64,000 bases of DNA from Zopfochytrium polystomum (GCA_025765615.1 JAIVFJ010000044.1:310001-374000); one strand, 5' to 3'; shown: positions 28,549 through 39,123, counted from the stretch's first letter. Numbers and translations are program-made. Notes: a model not told the origin generated them from the sequence alone.

Positions 28549-31500
28549 TGGACTTAGATTTGGATTTGTGAACTTGAACTGCTCGCTCTCAGGACATGTC
28601 AAGAACATAGACCAAGCATTTTCAGATATCCATTCAGACTATATTTTGTTGGCGGACACTGGGATCACTGTGGTGGAGAGTAACCCGTTGAGGGGATTGG
28701 TGGCTGACTCAAGGGGACCGGCGTTGGAGTTTGAGGAGCGGCTTGGGCATAAGGGCAAGAAGGGGGTATCCATTCATAAGGGCAGGAGGATGGAGGAGGA
28801 CCTGGTGGTTCAGACATTGGAGAAGGACACAAAGGGGGAGTGGGTCATTGCGAGGATGTCAGAGATTATTATGGCAGTGGTGTACTTTGCACCCTCGACG
28901 GATTTGGAGGTGCTTCAGTCATTCTCAGCAACAGCAGACAGGATTGCAGGGGCTAATCCCCAGGCACCCTTTCTGATCATTGGAGATTTCAACACTTCAC
29001 TGCAGGAGTACGGCTGTGCCCACTCGCAGCCCAGGCTGAGGGTGGACTGGTGGCGCGCTTGGATTGATGGTTCAGGATGGAGCAGGGTTGAGCCAGTTCG
29101 AGGCCAATGGACCACCTTCTCACCTAGAATTGCTGGCCCTGCAGGCAGGGGAGTCACTGACTTGCTCCTTGTGAATCGAGCTGGACTTGGAGCTGTGCAT
29201 AACTTGGTTGTCCATGACGCACCTGAGGAACACTTGCCTTTCACAGACCACAGGATGCTCACCTTTGAGCTTCGAACACACTTGACCATGAAGCCACCCT
29301 TTGAGAGGCTGAATGTGCGCAGGCTGATGCTGAGACAAGTCCAGTATGAGAAGAAACTTGCAGAGACCAGGAAGCCCTTGAGACAAGAGATTCACTCAGC
29401 GTGGAAGACTGTGAATGCGGCTGCTGTAGCCCAGGAGGAGTGGTCTTTTGAGCGCAGACGTGCCTGTGCAGACTCTGTATCTCAGTTGGTGGTGAAGTGG
29501 CTTGTGGACACTGGAATCCAAGTGGCTGGGAAGACCAAGTTTAGGGGTGGTGCAGGCGGCCCTGATGTCGAGGAGAAGCATTTGGAGGAGCTGAAGCGCC
29601 GGCGGGACTTGTCCCGCATGGAGGCTGAAGCCCACCCTGATGCTGATCCTGTCGGGCAGAAGGACGCCTGGGCAAAGTTCAGGCAGTGGAACCGGCTGAC
29701 AAAGGTGGCCATCAAACGCTACAGGAAGAGGGTGTACTCTGCTGTGCAGGACTTAGCTGTCAAGGACTTTGCTGCTGAAGCCAAGAGAATCAAGTGTCAG
29801 AAATCCAGAGTGGAGCGCACTCACTGTGCCCTTGACCCTCAGAAACTTCCAGATTATGCTGAGCACTTTAGGGGAACCATTGGCCATGAGCCAACTGGTA
29901 CTGATGCCGTCAACCAGAATGTGTTAGCTGCCTGCAGTGCTGAACGACTCATGGTGCCTCTGAAGCTTTCTGAAGTTGCCTGGATCAAGAAGAATGCTGT
30001 GGAAGAAGCCTGCAGGATTGCACCCCGGGGCAAAGCCCCAGGGGAGGATGCCCTGTTTGGCGAACTGGTGTGCATTGCCCCACATGTGGTGGCTCCTGTG
30101 TTGCAGAGATTCTTTCAGCTGCTTGCAGCCCTCCAGGTGGTTCCCACACTCTGGGGGATCGCGAATGTTGCCCTGGTGTACAAGAACAAGGGGGTGAACA
30201 CTGATGTGGCAAACTACAGGCCAATCTCTCTGTGCTCAAGGTTGAGGCTGGTGTATGAGCGGGTGTTGGCCCCGCAGGTGGAAAGAGTGGTTGAAGGAAT
30301 GATCCACCCTTCGCAGGGTGGGTTCAGGCGCCACAGGTCCACCATGGACCAGGCATTCACTCTGCATGAGCTTCAGCAACAGTACCCTGATCTGACTGTG
30401 GTGTACTTGGACATCAAGGCTGCCTATGATTGCACAAACAGGAATTATGTGTGGGAGTCCATCTGGAATGCCAAGAATGACAAGAGTCCTGAGTTTACCA
30501 GGAACCAGTTGCTGCCGATTCTCAGATCCTTGTTTGACTTTAATGCGTGCCAGCTTCTGGTCATGGGCCAGAAGTCTGATCAGATTCCAGTGACTCGAGG
30601 GTTTCTACAGGGAACTGTGTTGTCCCCGATGCTGTTCAATGTTGCCATCAACTCGCTGCCTGAGGCGCTCTCCAGGGTGCCCCACAGCCAGTTGGAATGT
30701 GGTGGATTGAAGATCAACTCTCTGCTGTTTGCTGATGACTCTGCAGTGTTTGCAAGGAACAAGGCTGTCCTTCAGAAGATGCTTGATGAAGTCCACAACT
30801 GGTCCCAGAGGCGGGGCATGACCTTTGCAGCACAGAAATGTGTTGTTGTTTCCAAGACAAGGAACCTGAGATTGCAGATGAATGGGGTGGTGCTCCCCCA
30901 GGAGAAGACTACACTGCAGTTGGGACTTGTGCGTGATTGCAACGGCATTGACTTTGAGACGTCTCTGCAGATGAGGGTGAAGAAGACAGAGAAGATGCTT
31001 CAGTTTCTGAAATCTCGAGGGTTCAATGGCTGGGGATTCCGGCCTGTGAATGCGTACAGGGTGTACATGTGTTTCCTGCGACCCATGCTGGAGTATGGGT
31101 TTGCGTTGAGGCCAAATTCAGAGGCCTTCTTGGCCCCGGCCCAGAAGGTCCAGGACATGTGTTTGCGTCAGGCTTTATCTTTTGGGAAAACATCCAGCAC
31201 TGTGGCAATGCATCTGATCTTGGGAGTGGTGCCAATGGTTGCACGCAACAAGATGTTGAACGCGAGATATTTCTACAGACTGCACCACACTCAGGACCAG
31301 AGAAACACCACTGCACACATGTACAGGCACATGGTGGAGCGGGGGCGGCGGGCTCCTGCAGGATCCCTCACCAGGCTCACTCTGTTCACACCAGATGTGG
31401 ATCTCTATTTTGGGTCAGTGCCACGGAAGGCCTTGGCACAGATTCCGTTTGTCAGACACAGGACTTATCCGTATGACCTTGAAGTTACCAGATCTGAGCC

Positions 31501-32293
31501 CAAGAACATTGATGCTGTCGCTATGCAGAAGATGCACACTGTGTCACTTGAGAAGTATAAGGAAAAGGCCAACTTGACTGGAGTGGCAGCACCCCTGGTG
31601 GTCCCCCCTCACCGGGGGCCCTGCCAGGTGGTTCGTTCTGGTGCAATGTTTAACAGGAGATGGTTGAGATGCCTTGTGGCATGGATGGGTGGCCGTGTTG
31701 CCTACCACCAGAAGTGCAAGAAGTGTGATGCTGAGCTGGACAGAAACCATGCCTTGGAGTGTTCAGGTGTGCGCCGCCTCCTGGAGGCGGACCACCCTGA
31801 GTGCGTCCCAAGCGTGGAGCAGGCTAGGAGGAACATCACAGTGCTGGATCTGCTGCTGCAGACTCTGACTTTCTGGGCGCCCTACACAGCCAATGAAGCA
31901 GATAAGATCCCTCAGGAGACAAGGGTTGCTTCAAAGAAACTGGGGATGAAGCTTGCTCGGCTGATTGCAAAGATTCGAGTGGAATGCGCTGGAATGAGGG
32001 ACTTTGTGGATGCTTCAGAGACCACAGCAGAACAGGAGGCAGATTATTTGATGGAAGCAGGGACAGTGGATGATAGGAGGGCGGATCTGAGGACTCGCAT
32101 GCAGATGGCGCAGGTGCGGAGGCAAGCTAGGGAAGCTCTGCGTGCACACTGGGATCCAGTGCGCAACAAGGGGTTTAGGGAATCGAGGAGCAGGTGGCTG
32201 GCTAAGGAGACTCAGGGAGTGACGGGGAAGCCGGACAGATCCGGGTGGGTTGACTCTGATACAGAGAGTGGTGGTTCAGTGGGAGGTGGATGA
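28541..32293 (+). CDS. Non-LTR ORF2 (A2), 3' half of a distinct subtype
   Basis: An intact 1250-codon ORF2 with all APE, RT and knuckle motifs. It equals A1 up to about residue 680. Beyond that it has some ten substitutions, including N746K, F894L, I917T, A932V and E1058K next to the knuckle, and ends TESGGSVGGG. The clustering of changes in one half is the signature of the crossover described for A1. Confidence 0.9.
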   Translation: MIDGLRFGFVNLNCSLSGHVKNIDQAFSDIHSDYILLADTGITVVESNPLRGLVADSRGPALEFEERLGHKGKKGVSIHKGRRMEEDLVVQTLEKDTKGEWVIARMSEIIMAVVYFAPSTDLEVLQSFSATADRIAGANPQAPFLIIGDFNTSLQEYGCAHSQPRLRVDWWRAWIDGSGWSRVEPVRGQWTTFSPRIAGPAGRGVTDLLLVNRAGLGAVHNLVVHDAPEEHLPFTDHRMLTFELRTHLTMKPPFERLNVRRLMLRQVQYEKKLAETRKPLRQEIHSAWKTVNAAAVAQEEWSFERRRACADSVSQLVVKWLVDTGIQVAGKTKFRGGAGGPDVEEKHLEELKRRRDLSRMEAEAHPDADPVGQKDAWAKFRQWNRLTKVAIKRYRKRVYSAVQDLAVKDFAAEAKRIKCQKSRVERTHCALDPQKLPDYAEHFRGTIGHEPTGTDAVNQNVLAACSAERLMVPLKLSEVAWIKKNAVEEACRIAPRGKAPGEDALFGELVCIAPHVVAPVLQRFFQLLAALQVVPTLWGIANVALVYKNKGVNTDVANYRPISLCSRLRLVYERVLAPQVERVVEGMIHPSQGGFRRHRSTMDQAFTLHELQQQYPDLTVVYLDIKAAYDCTNRNYVWESIWNAKNDKSPEFTRNQLLPILRSLFDFNACQLLVMGQKSDQIPVTRGFLQGTVLSPMLFNVAINSLPEALSRVPHSQLECGGLKINSLLFADDSAVFARNKAVLQKMLDEVHNWSQRRGMTFAAQKCVVVSKTRNLRLQMNGVVLPQEKTTLQLGLVRDCNGIDFETSLQMRVKKTEKMLQFLKSRGFNGWGFRPVNAYRVYMCFLRPMLEYGFALRPNSEAFLAPAQKVQDMCLRQALSFGKTSSTVAMHLILGVVPMVARNKMLNARYFYRLHHTQDQRNTTAHMYRHMVERGRRAPAGSLTRLTLFTPDVDLYFGSVPRKALAQIPFVRHRTYPYDLEVTRSEPKNIDAVAMQKMHTVSLEKYKEKANLTGVAAPLVVPPHRGPCQVVRSGAMFNRRWLRCLVAWMGGRVAYHQKCKKCDAELDRNHALECSGVRRLLEADHPECVPSVEQARRNITVLDLLLQTLTFWAPYTANEADKIPQETRVASKKLGMKLARLIAKIRVECAGMRDFVDASETTAEQEADYLMEAGTVDDRRADLRTRMQMAQVRRQAREALRAHWDPVRNKGFRESRSRWLAKETQGVTGKPDRSGWVDSDTESGGSVGGG

Positions 32294-32582
32294 GTGTCTG
32301 TTTCTGTTGCCTCATCATTTGTTTTCCATTTGTTTTTTGTTGTGTTGATCTCATATTCTTAAGATGTTGTCTGGTTTAAGTTTGTTTCTACTGTTCTTTC
32401 AGATCTCTTCTTTTCACCTTGGCCTCTTTGATCTTCTTCTTCTTTGGCTTTCTCTCCCTCACTTGTGCCCCCTCTGACCTCTTGGACTTTCTTTCTTCTC
32501 CTTCACACGCATGTACCTTTTTAACTTTCAAGCTGCAGATTCCTCACCTTCGGGTTGGAGCGAATAATACACTATTGAAAAG
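32294..32582 (+). other. Non-LTR 3' UTR, A2 subtype
   Basis: About a dozen substitutions relative to A1, but the terminal stem-loop (32543-32560) and the ACACTATTGAAAAG end are unchanged. Confidence 0.65.
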
Positions 32583-32593
32583 TTAGGGTTAGG
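32583..32593 (+). repeat. Interstitial telomere repeat (TTAGGGTTAGG) at the A2/N1 joint
   Basis: One G shorter than the other joints; the next element starts with TTGCCGCAATGG. Confidence 0.85.
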
Positions 32594-32601
32594 TTGCCGC
32601 A

Positions 32602-33333
32602 ATGGCAGCTGCCCATGCTCCTGAACCGCTGTTTCCTAACAACTTCCGCAAGGCACTGAAGACAATTACCGACCCCAAGGTTGACACTGAGACCAAGCTC
32701 AAGCAGATCTTCAGACCCAGATCCTCCGTTGTCGAGGCGCGCCGCGCAGCGCCAGACTATGTCCCGCCTGCGTGGTCCCTTGACGGAGCGAAGTATGTTC
32801 CAGTCTATGTCAGACCCAATCTTTCAGATGTTGGCCGGGCTGCGCCCCGCCATAGTTTGAGACTGCTATTCACTGCTGCAAATGGATTCCCCCGAGTTCC
32901 TGAGATCTCCGTGATTGGCAAGCATGCATCGCTGATGGAATGCTGGGTTTTGGAATCTGAGACGGCCAAGTTTGTGGCAGCCTGTAAAAAGGCTGAGGTT
33001 GTGGTGGATGATGAGTGTGAACCCTGGAAACCCTCGCGCCTTCGATTGGGGGCTGAGGCTGAAGCTGCTGCTGCACGAGCCTTTGTGAGCCGCATTGCTG
33101 GAATTCTGAACCACCCGACATTCCGCCCATCTGTGCTGCTGGCAAAGTCTATCTGTGAATTTGTGCCCCGCCGGTTTGTGGCTGACCTGAAGGTGAAGCT
33201 TCGCGACCCGTCACACTTTCCCACCAAGGGGAAGGAGCCGGAGACGGAGGCAGAACCTTTGGAGACACCCAAGCCCCGTGGGGCTGAAGACACAGGAGCT
33301 TCCAGTGGTGCCGACGCTATGCTTGATGATTGA
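32602..33333 (+). CDS. Non-LTR ORF1, 243 residues (N1)
   Basis: From the ATG at 32602 (MAAAHAPEPLFPNNF). The protein has conserved blocks shared with the N4 family: VPVYVRPNLSDVGRA.PRHS, GFPRVPEISVIG, LMECWV, DDECEPWKPS and RIAGILNHP. A charged Glu/Pro-rich C-terminus follows. No CCHC knuckle or RRM is evident, unlike ORF1 of SART/TRAS-type elements. It is presumably the RNA-binding or packaging partner of ORF2, inferred from position only. Compared with N3 it has one change in the middle (SETAKF for SEKAKF). Confidence 0.8.
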   Translation: MAAAHAPEPLFPNNFRKALKTITDPKVDTETKLKQIFRPRSSVVEARRAAPDYVPPAWSLDGAKYVPVYVRPNLSDVGRAAPRHSLRLLFTAANGFPRVPEISVIGKHASLMECWVLESETAKFVAACKKAEVVVDDECEPWKPSRLRLGAEAEAAAARAFVSRIAGILNHPTFRPSVLLAKSICEFVPRRFVADLKVKLRDPSHFPTKGKEPETEAEPLETPKPRGAEDTGASSGADAMLDD

Positions 33334-36300
33334 TGAACTTAGATTTGGATTTGTGAACTTGAACTGCTCGCTCTCAGGGCATGTCAAGAACATCGACCAA
33401 GCATTTTCAGATTCAGATTATATTTTGTTGGCGGACACTGGGGTGTGCGTGGGGGAAAGTAATCCATTGAGGGGGATGGTGGCAGAGTCTCGTGGGCCCC
33501 CCCCGGAGTATGTGGTGCGCCAGGCGATCGGACACAAGGGGAAGAAGGGGGTGTCGATCCACAAGAGCAGGAGGATGGAGGAAGACCTGGTGGTTCAGAC
33601 TTTGGAGAAGGACACAAAGGGGGAGTGGGTCATTGCGAGGATGTCAGAGATTATTATGGCAGTGGTGTACTTTGCACCCTCGACGGATTTGGAGGTGCTT
33701 CAGTCATTCTCAGCAACAGCAGACAGGATTGCTGGGGCTAATCCCCAGGCACCCTTTCTGATCATTGGAGATTTCAACACTTCACTGCAGGAGTACGGCT
33801 GTGCCCACTCGCAGCCCAGGCTGAGGGTGGACTGGTGGCGCGCTTGGATTGATGGTTCAGGATGGAGCCGGGTTGAGCCAGTTCGGGGCCAGTGGACCAC
33901 CTTCTCACCTAGAATTGCTGGCCCTGCAGGCAGGGGAGTCACTGACTTGCTCCTTGTGAATCGAGCTGGACTTGGAGCTGTGCATAACTTGGTTGTCCAT
34001 GACGCACCTGAGGAATACCTGGCTTTCACAGACCACAGGATGCTCACCTTTGAGCTTCGAACACACTTGACCATGAAACCACCCTTTGAGAGACTGAATG
34101 TGCGCAGGCTGATGCTGAGACAAGTCCAGTATGAGAAGAAACTTGCAGAGACCAGGAAGCCCTTGAGACAAGAGATTCACTCAGCGTGGAAGACTGTGAA
34201 TGCGGCTGCTGTAGCCCAGGAGGAGTGGTCTTTTGAGCGCAGACGTGCCTGTGCAGACTCTGTATCTCAGTTGGTAGTGAAGTGGCTTGTGGACACTGGA
34301 GTCCAAGTGGCTGGGAAGACCAAGTTTAGTGGTGGTGCAGGCGGCCCTGATGTCGAGGAGAAGCATTTGGAGGAGCTGAAGCGCCGGCGGGACTCGTCCC
34401 GCATGGAGGCTGAAGCCCACCCTGATGCTGATCCTGTCGGGCAGAAGGACGCCTGGGCAAAGTTCAGGCAGTGGAACCGGCTGACAAAGGTGGCCATCAA
34501 ACGCTACAGGAAGAGGGTGTACTCTGCTGTGCAGGATTTAGCTGTCAAGGACTTTGCTGCTGAAGCCAAGAGAATCAAGTGTCAGAAATCCAGAGTGGAG
34601 CGCACTCACTGTGCCCTTGACCCTCAGAAACTTCCAGACTATGCTGCTCACTTTAGAGGAACCATTGGCCATGAACCGACTGGAACTGATGCCATCAACC
34701 AGGATGTCTTAGCTGCCTGCAGTACTGAACGGCCCATGGTGCCTCTGAAGCTATCTGAAGTTGCCTGGATCAAGAAGAATGCTGTGGAAGAGGCTTGCAA
34801 GATTGCACCCCGGGGCAAAGCCCCAGGGGAGGACGCCCTGTTTGGCGAACTGGTGTGCATTGCCCCACATGTGGTGGCTCCTGTGTTGCAGAGATTCTTC
34901 CAGTTGCTTGCAGCCCTCCAGGTGGTTCCCACACTCTGGGGGATCGCGAATGTTGCCCTGGTGTACAAGAACAAGGGGGTGAACACTGATGTGGCAAACT
35001 ACAGGCCAATCTCTCTGTGCTCAAGGCTGAGGCTGGTGTATGAGCGGGTGTTGGCCCCGCAGGTGGAAAGAGTGGTTGAAGGAATGATCCACCCCTCACA
35101 GGGTGGTTTCAGGCGCCACAGGTCCACCATGGACCAGGCATTCACTCTGCATGAGCTTCAGCAACAGTACCCTGATCTGACTGTGGTGTACTTGGACATC
35201 AAGGCTGCCTATGATTGCACAAACAGGAATTATGTGTGGGAGTCCATCTGGAATGCCAAGAATGACAAGAGTCCTGAGTTTACCAGGAACCAGTTGCTGC
35301 CGATTCTCAGATCCTTGTTTGACTTTAATGCGTGCCAGCTTCTGGTCATGGGCCAGAAGTCTGATCAGATTCCAGTGACCCGGGGGTTTCTACAGGGAAC
35401 TGTGCTGTCCCCAATGCTGTTCAATGTTGCCATCAACTCGCTGCCTGAGGCGCTCTCCAGGGTGCCCCACAGCCAGTTGGAATGTGGTGGATTGAAGATC
35501 AACTCTCTGCTGTTTGCTGATGACTCTGCAGTGTTTGCAAGGAACAAGGCTGTCCTTCAGAATATGCTTGATGAAGTCCACAACTGGTCCCAGAGGCGGG
35601 GCATGACTTTTGCAGCACAGAAATGTGTTGTTGTTTCCAAGACAAGGAACCTGAGATTGCAGATGAATGGGGTGGTGCTCCCCCAGGAGAAGACCACACT
35701 GCAGCTGGGACTTGTGCGTGATTGCAACGGCATCGACTTTGAGACGTCTCTGCAGATGAGGGTGAAGAAGACTGAGAAGATGCTTCAGTTTCTGAAATCT
35801 CGAGGGTTCAATGGCTGGGGATTCCGGCCTGTGAATGCGTACAGGGTGTACATGTGCTTTCTGCGGCCCATGCTGGAGTATGGGTTTGCATTGAGGCCAA
35901 ATTCAGAGGCCTTCTTGGCCCCGGCCCAGAAGGTCCAGGACATGTGTTTGCGCCAGGCTCTGTCTTTTGGGAAAACATCCAGCACTGTGGCAATGCATCT
36001 GATTTTTGGAGTTGTGCCGATGGTTGCACGCAACAAGATGCTGAACGCGAGATATTTCTACAGACTGCACCACATTCAGGACCAGAGAAACACCACTGCA
36101 CACATGTACAGGCACATGGCTGAGCGGGGGAGGCGGGCTCCTGCAGGATCCCTTACCAGGCTCACTCTGTTCACACCGGATGTGGATCTATATTTTGGGT
36201 CGGTGCCACGGAAGGCCTTGGCACAGATTCCGTTTGTCAGACACAGGACTTATCCATATGACCTTGAAGTTACCAGATCTGAGCCCAAGAACATTGATGC

Positions 36301-37078
36301 TGTTGCTATGCAGAAGATGCACACTGTGTCACTTGAGAAGTATAAGGAAAAGGCCAACTTGACTGGAGTGGTGGCACCCCTGGTGGTCCCCCCTCACCGG
36401 GGGCCCTGCCAGGTGGTTCGTTCTGGTGCACTGTTTAACAGGAGGTGGTTGAGATGCCTTGTGGCTTGGATGGGTGGCCGTGTTGCCTATCACCAGGAGT
36501 GCAAGAAGTGTGATGCTGAGCTGGACAGGAACCATGCCTTGGAGTGTTCAGGTGTGCGCCGCCTCCTGGAGGCGGACCACCCTGAGTGCGTCCCAAGCGT
36601 GGAGCAGGCGAGGAGGAACATCACAGTGCTGGATCTGCTGCTGCAGACTCTGACTTTCTGGGCGCCCTACACAGCCAATGATGCAGATAAGATTCCTCAG
36701 GAGACGAGGGTGGCTTCAAAGAAACTGGGGATGAAGCTTGCTCGGCTGATTGCAAAGATTCGAGTGGAATGCGCCGGAATGAGGGACTTTGTGGATGCTT
36801 CAGAGACCACAGCAGAACAGGAGGCAGATTATTTGATGGAAGCAGGGACAGTGGATGACAGGAGGGCGGATCTGAGGACTCGCATGCAGATGGCGCAGGT
36901 GCGGCGGCAAGCTAGAGAAGCTCTGCGTGCGCACTGGGATCCAGTGCGCAACAAGGGGTTTAGGGAATCGAGGAACAGGTGGCTGGCTAAGGAGACCCAG
37001 GGAGTGACGGGGAGGCCGGACAGATCCGGGTGGGTTGACTCTGATACAGAGAGCGGTGCTTCAGTGGGAGGTGGATGA
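33326..37078 (+). CDS. Non-LTR ORF2 (N1)
   Basis: An intact 1250-codon frame. Residues about 30-80 differ strongly from A copies (LLADTGVCVGESNPLRGMVA, then PPPEYVVRQAIGHKG). Scattered differences (DSSRM, AINQDVL, TERPMV) run to about residue 460. From the RT core to the C-terminus it matches A1. The start ATG again overlaps the ORF1 stop by 8 nt. Confidence 0.9.
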   Translation: MIDELRFGFVNLNCSLSGHVKNIDQAFSDSDYILLADTGVCVGESNPLRGMVAESRGPPPEYVVRQAIGHKGKKGVSIHKSRRMEEDLVVQTLEKDTKGEWVIARMSEIIMAVVYFAPSTDLEVLQSFSATADRIAGANPQAPFLIIGDFNTSLQEYGCAHSQPRLRVDWWRAWIDGSGWSRVEPVRGQWTTFSPRIAGPAGRGVTDLLLVNRAGLGAVHNLVVHDAPEEYLAFTDHRMLTFELRTHLTMKPPFERLNVRRLMLRQVQYEKKLAETRKPLRQEIHSAWKTVNAAAVAQEEWSFERRRACADSVSQLVVKWLVDTGVQVAGKTKFSGGAGGPDVEEKHLEELKRRRDSSRMEAEAHPDADPVGQKDAWAKFRQWNRLTKVAIKRYRKRVYSAVQDLAVKDFAAEAKRIKCQKSRVERTHCALDPQKLPDYAAHFRGTIGHEPTGTDAINQDVLAACSTERPMVPLKLSEVAWIKKNAVEEACKIAPRGKAPGEDALFGELVCIAPHVVAPVLQRFFQLLAALQVVPTLWGIANVALVYKNKGVNTDVANYRPISLCSRLRLVYERVLAPQVERVVEGMIHPSQGGFRRHRSTMDQAFTLHELQQQYPDLTVVYLDIKAAYDCTNRNYVWESIWNAKNDKSPEFTRNQLLPILRSLFDFNACQLLVMGQKSDQIPVTRGFLQGTVLSPMLFNVAINSLPEALSRVPHSQLECGGLKINSLLFADDSAVFARNKAVLQNMLDEVHNWSQRRGMTFAAQKCVVVSKTRNLRLQMNGVVLPQEKTTLQLGLVRDCNGIDFETSLQMRVKKTEKMLQFLKSRGFNGWGFRPVNAYRVYMCFLRPMLEYGFALRPNSEAFLAPAQKVQDMCLRQALSFGKTSSTVAMHLIFGVVPMVARNKMLNARYFYRLHHIQDQRNTTAHMYRHMAERGRRAPAGSLTRLTLFTPDVDLYFGSVPRKALAQIPFVRHRTYPYDLEVTRSEPKNIDAVAMQKMHTVSLEKYKEKANLTGVVAPLVVPPHRGPCQVVRSGALFNRRWLRCLVAWMGGRVAYHQECKKCDAELDRNHALECSGVRRLLEADHPECVPSVEQARRNITVLDLLLQTLTFWAPYTANDADKIPQETRVASKKLGMKLARLIAKIRVECAGMRDFVDASETTAEQEADYLMEAGTVDDRRADLRTRMQMAQVRRQAREALRAHWDPVRNKGFRESRNRWLAKETQGVTGRPDRSGWVDSDTESGASVGGG

Positions 37079-37367
37079 GTGTCTGGTTCTGTTGCCTCAT
37101 CATTTGTTTTCCATTTGTTTTTTGTTGTGTTGACTTTATATTTTTAAGCTGTTGTCTGGTTTAGGTTTGTCTCTACTGCTCTTTCAGATTTCTTCTCTTC
37201 ACCTTGGCCTCTTTGTTTTTCTTCCTCTTTGGCTTTCTCTCTCTTACATGTGCCTCTTCTGACCTCTCGGACTTTCTTTCTTCTCCCTCACATGCATGTA
37301 CTTTTTTAACTTTCAAGCTGCAGATTCCTCACCTTCGGGTTGGAGCGAATAATACACTATTGAAAAG
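37079..37367 (+). other. Non-LTR 3' UTR (N1)
   Basis: Same as A1; the stem-loop lies at 37328-37345. Confidence 0.65.
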
Positions 37368-37382
37368 TTAGGGTTAGGGTTA
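37368..37382 (+). repeat. Interstitial telomere repeat at the N1/PLE boundary
   Basis: (TTAGGG)2TTA, the same joint as at 16332. Confidence 0.85.
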
Positions 37383-37958
37383 AGAAGGGGGGCGACAGGA
37401 CGAAGAACTTGAAGGGGACCTCGACCCGACGCACGTGGGCGACGACGCTGTGTGACCGGTTGAAGGCTCAATGGCAGGGTGGGGCCAGAGCCTAGACTTG
37501 CCAGACTAGGTGGTGGTGTGGTGGTGGAGGAGAAGGGGCTTGCTTGCTTAAGAGAGGGAGGCCCCCCCTAGAAGGGTGACGGGGGCCTCGAGTGTTGGGC
37601 TTGTTGCTTGGTGTTTGAACTAGAGAAGTTTCTTGACCAGAGGGACTTTATTCAGCGTGAGCTTTCGGCTGTTTTGGCAGCCTCTTCAGACGCTTGAGTG
37701 AACAAAGAAAAACCAAGGGTTAAGAAACTTCAAACCAAAGGGACCAACAAGGGTGATTGCAACACTTGGGGTTTGAAAGCAAGCAAGGGATAGGGGATCA
37801 AGGGTTGGTTGCACTCACACACACACACACACACACACAAAGAAAGAATAAAAGACAGCATCATACCTCAAACCAAATGTCAAGGGCACAGGGGACACTT
37901 TTGGGTTTGGAAGAGTTTCTGGCAAGGAGAGGGGTGAAAGGGGGGGGCCCTGCCAGGC

Positions 37959-37966
37959 TTTATATA
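37959..37966 (-). promoter_or_regulatory. TATA box, PLE fragment left of P2
   Basis: TATATAAA on the minus strand in the same context as at 16923. Confidence 0.5.
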
Positions 37967-38032
37967 CCCCCAGCCCAAGGGGGTCAAGCCATGAAAGGAA
38001 ATGGAATGAATGAAACAGCAAAAAAGGAAAAA

Positions 38033-38726
38033 GTGATTCCAAAGGTGATACCAAAGGTGATTCCAAAGGAGGGGTGATTCCAAAGGTGATTCCAAAGGAA
38101 AGGTGATTCCAAAGGTGATACCAAAGGTGATTCCAAAGGAGAAGTGATACCAAAGGTGATTCCAAAGGAGAGGTGATTCCAAAGGTGATTCCAATGGTGA
38201 TTCCAATGGTGATTCCAGTGGAGGGGTGATTCCAAAGGTGATTCCAAAGGAGAGGTGATTCCAAAGGTGATTCCAATGGAAGGGTGATTCCAAAGGTGGT
38301 TCCAATGGTGATTCCAATGGTGATTCCAAAGGGAAGGGTGATTCCAATGGTGATTCCAGTGGTGATTCCAAAGGTGATTCCAATGGAAGGGTGATTCCAA
38401 AGGTGATTCCAATGGTGATTCCAATGGTGATTCCAAAGGGAAGGGTGATTCCAATGGTGATTCCAGTGGTGATTCCAATGGTGATTCCAATGGAAAGGTG
38501 ATTCCAAAGGTGATTCCAAAGGTGATTCCAGTGGTGATTCCAATGGTGATTCCAATGGAAGGGTGATTCCAAAGGTGATTCCAAAGGTGATTCCAGTGGT
38601 GATTCCAGTGGTGATTCCAATGGTGATTCCAAAGGGAAGGGTGATTCCAATGGTGATTCCAGTGGTGATTCCAGTGGTGGTTCCAAAGGTGATTCCAAAG
38701 ATTCCAAAGAGATTCCAACCAAAAAG
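38033..38726 (+). repeat. 12-bp minisatellite, long form (second copy)
   Basis: Unit order appears the same as at 16997-17690, so the array did not change length after the duplication. Confidence 0.9.
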
Positions 38727-38803
38727 AGGAAGGGATTCACCACAAAGGACCCCTCTGGGCGTCTGACACTGCCCAAAAAGGCAACTTCCATAAAAGGAAG
38801 GTG

Positions 38804-38886
38804 GTCACATGACCGCCATGTGACCAGTCACGTGACCCCCATGTGACCAGATCACGTGATCCCCACGTGACCCAGATCACGTGACC
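38804..38886. promoter_or_regulatory. E-box-like cluster, second copy
   Basis: The seven sites are preserved in order and spacing. Confidence 0.6.
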
Positions 38887-38913
38887 CCCCTTCTAACGTG
38901 GCGCGAGGCGGAC

Positions 38914-38985
38914 GGTTAGAGGTTAGGGCGGTTAGGGTCAGGGTGGTTAGGGTCAGGGCCTTAGGGTTAGGGTTTAGGGTTAGGG
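38914..38985 (+). repeat. Degenerate interstitial telomere tract at the P2 3' end
   Basis: The same variant order as at 17878-17949. Confidence 0.8.
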
Positions 38986-39123
38986 CCAGTGGCGAAGGCG
39001 TCTAGAAAGAGGGGGTGTGGTGTGGAAGGGGCTGGAGGTTGAAAGGGAGCCAAGAGAGAGAGTGCGGTCGCAAAGTCCTTGGGATTGGTCCGTTCGAATT
39101 AGCAAAGAAATGCTGGATCGTCT

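Larger units (their letters stand above)
27816..32582 (+). mobile_element. APE-type non-LTR retrotransposon, copy A2 (non-recombinant 3' half)
   Basis: The leader and ORF1 deletion are as in A1, but from about 30592 on this copy carries its own set of nucleotide differences (for example GACTCGAGGG for GACCCGGGGG). These extend through the 3' UTR (GATCTCATATTCTTAAG). It probably represents the parental structure from which A1 and A3 were derived by crossover with N1. Confidence 0.85.
32594..37367 (+). mobile_element. APE-type non-LTR retrotransposon, copy N1, leader missing
   Basis: It starts 8 nt before the ORF1 ATG, so the tRNA-like leader is lost by 5' truncation, yet both ORFs are complete. 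The telomere repeat thus forms the immediate 5' flank of ORF1. The 3' half of ORF2 and the UTR equal those of A1 and A3. Confidence 0.88.
37383..38913 (-). mobile_element. 5'-end fragment of a Penelope-like element, left of P2
   Basis: The same fragment as at 16347 with no difference noticed, including the (AC)n tract near 37815-37839. Its presence in both periods shows that it belonged to the duplicated unit. Confidence 0.7.
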
